This document shows positions 4,691-5,377 of a stretch of DNA of 5,377 nt, piece after piece. Every line of letters begins with the position of its first letter. Within the stretch, counting starts at the first letter, position 1. The DNA comes from Actinocrinis sp035946395 (GTDB taxonomy: Bacteria > Actinomycetota > Actinomycetes > Streptomycetales > Catenulisporaceae): NCBI RefSeq assembly GCF_035946395.1, contig NZ_DASYZI010000103.1:1-5377 (forward strand), in the 5' to 3' direction. Position numbers and translations under genes: made by a program. The notes below the pieces were generated by a model. That model did no database searches and was not told the origin of the DNA. It worked only from the letters and a program-made list of their open reading frames with translations.

Positions 4691-5377
4691 ATGCTCGATG
4701 CAAGCCTGCCGGCTCCCCCCGAGGCGGCCGTCGCACTGTTCGGTTCCGCTCTGCCGCTCGTCTTGCGGTACGGCGAATTGCTGGCCGGGCCGGGGGTGGA
4801 GCGCGGGCTGCTCGGACCGCGCGAGGTCGATCGGCTCTGGGAGCGCCACCTGTTGAACTGTGCGGCGGTCGCGGAGCTGATCCCCGAGGGCTCGCATGTC
4901 GTGGACGTGGGCTCTGGAGCCGGGCTGCCGGGCATCGTGCTCGCCGCGACGCGAGCCGATCTGCGGGTGACTCTGCTCGAACCCTTGCTTCGGCGGACGG
5001 TGTTCCTGGACGAGTGCCTCGATGCCCTCGATCTGGACAACGCGGAAGTGCTCCGCGGCCGGGCCGAGGAGTGGGCTGGACGGATGGGCGCGGACGTGGT
5101 CACCGCGCGCGCGGTCGCTCCCCTCGACCGGCTCGTCGGCTGGTGTCTTCCGCTGCTGCGACGTGGCGGCCGGATGCTCGCTCTCAAAGGCGATTCGGCG
5201 GTTGAAGAGCTTGCCGTGGTCGCGCCGTCGCTGCCGAAGCTCGGCGCGGCGGTGTGGGACGTGGTAGAGGTCGGCGAACTGCTGGGGGACGCGGCGACCC
5301 GAGTCATCCGGATCGACCTCGGGTCCACCGGATTCAGGACGGTCCGACCCGAGCGACGCTCCCGGCGTGGCGCACGT
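4691..5377 (+). CDS. rsmG: 16S rRNA (guanine-N7)-methyltransferase RsmG (3' end missing)
   Basis: SAM-dependent methyltransferase that makes m7G527 (E. coli numbering) in 16S rRNA; loss gives low-level streptomycin resistance in several bacteria. I translated from ATG 4691: 229 codons open to the right edge. The start is followed by an N-terminal helix region ending in GPREVDRLWERHLLNC (42-57), typical of RsmG. The SAM-binding motif VVDVGSGAGLPGIVLA (70-85) comes next, then TLLEPLLRRTVFLDE (94-108), TARAVAPLDRLVGWCLPLL (138-156) and GGRMLALKG (159-167). Family length is about 210-240 aa, so nearly all of it is present. An in-frame TGA at 4673-4675, inside parS, limits the start to ATG 4685 or 4691. 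ATG 4691 has GGGA at a usable 6-nt distance. It lies after the terminator, so it needs its own promoter, which I could not identify. Confidence 0.95.
   Translation, partial: MLDASLPAPPEAAVALFGSALPLVLRYGELLAGPGVERGLLGPREVDRLWERHLLNCAAVAELIPEGSHVVDVGSGAGLPGIVLAATRADLRVTLLEPLLRRTVFLDECLDALDLDNAEVLRGRAEEWAGRMGADVVTARAVAPLDRLVGWCLPLLRRGGRMLALKGDSAVEELAVVAPSLPKLGAAVWDVVEVGELLGDAATRVIRIDLGSTGFRTVRPERRSRRGAR

Noticed and set aside
3603..4736. Minus-strand open frame of 377 codons across yidC, jag and the parS gap
   Set aside because: It is antisense to conserved genes and runs through the terminator stem and parS; the translation looks like a GC-rich shadow frame.

Overview
The window is the conserved dnaA-rpmH neighbourhood next to a bacterial chromosomal replication origin, from a high-GC actinomycete. 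This rests on the high-GC codon use, the many GTG starts, and the gene order dnaA (leftward), then rpmH-rnpA-yidD-yidC-jag, then rsmG (all rightward). It is also supported by actinobacterial protein features: a YidC with a long Ala/Lys-rich tail, a short Jag without the usual N-terminal domain, and the actinobacterial DnaA box TTGTCCACA. I cannot fix the family or genus from the sequence alone.

Layout: positions 1-1481 (minus strand) hold dnaA without its last few dozen codons, which lie beyond the left edge. Positions 1482-2032 are the divergent dnaA/rpmH regulatory region. It contains a good leftward dnaA promoter, a perfect DnaA box just upstream of its -35, a tight DnaA-box inverted repeat in the dnaA leader, and a good rightward promoter with a long, potentially structured leader before rpmH. 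Positions 2033-4550 hold rpmH (ribosomal protein L34), rnpA (RNase P protein), yidD and yidC (membrane protein insertion) and jag/khpB (RNA-binding protein). They are closely packed and end at a strong intrinsic terminator (4592-4625). Between this terminator and rsmG is a near-perfect ParB-binding parS site (4665-4678). rsmG (16S rRNA m7G methyltransferase) begins at about 4691 and runs off the right edge. In actinobacteria parA and parB normally follow it.

How the parts work together: the locus joins replication initiation (dnaA and its likely autoregulatory boxes), chromosome segregation (parS), ribosome and tRNA maturation (rpmH, rnpA, rsmG) and membrane protein biogenesis (yidD, yidC, with jag). 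In actinomycetes the functional oriC usually lies between dnaA and dnaN, so here it is probably just left of the window. The DnaA boxes seen here are more likely dnaA control elements.

I see no evidence of an undescribed multi-gene system, mobile element or CRISPR array. The points most worth a second look are the parS site, the DnaA-box inverted repeat, a 15-bp hairpin inside the rnpA coding sequence, and the structured rpmH leader.
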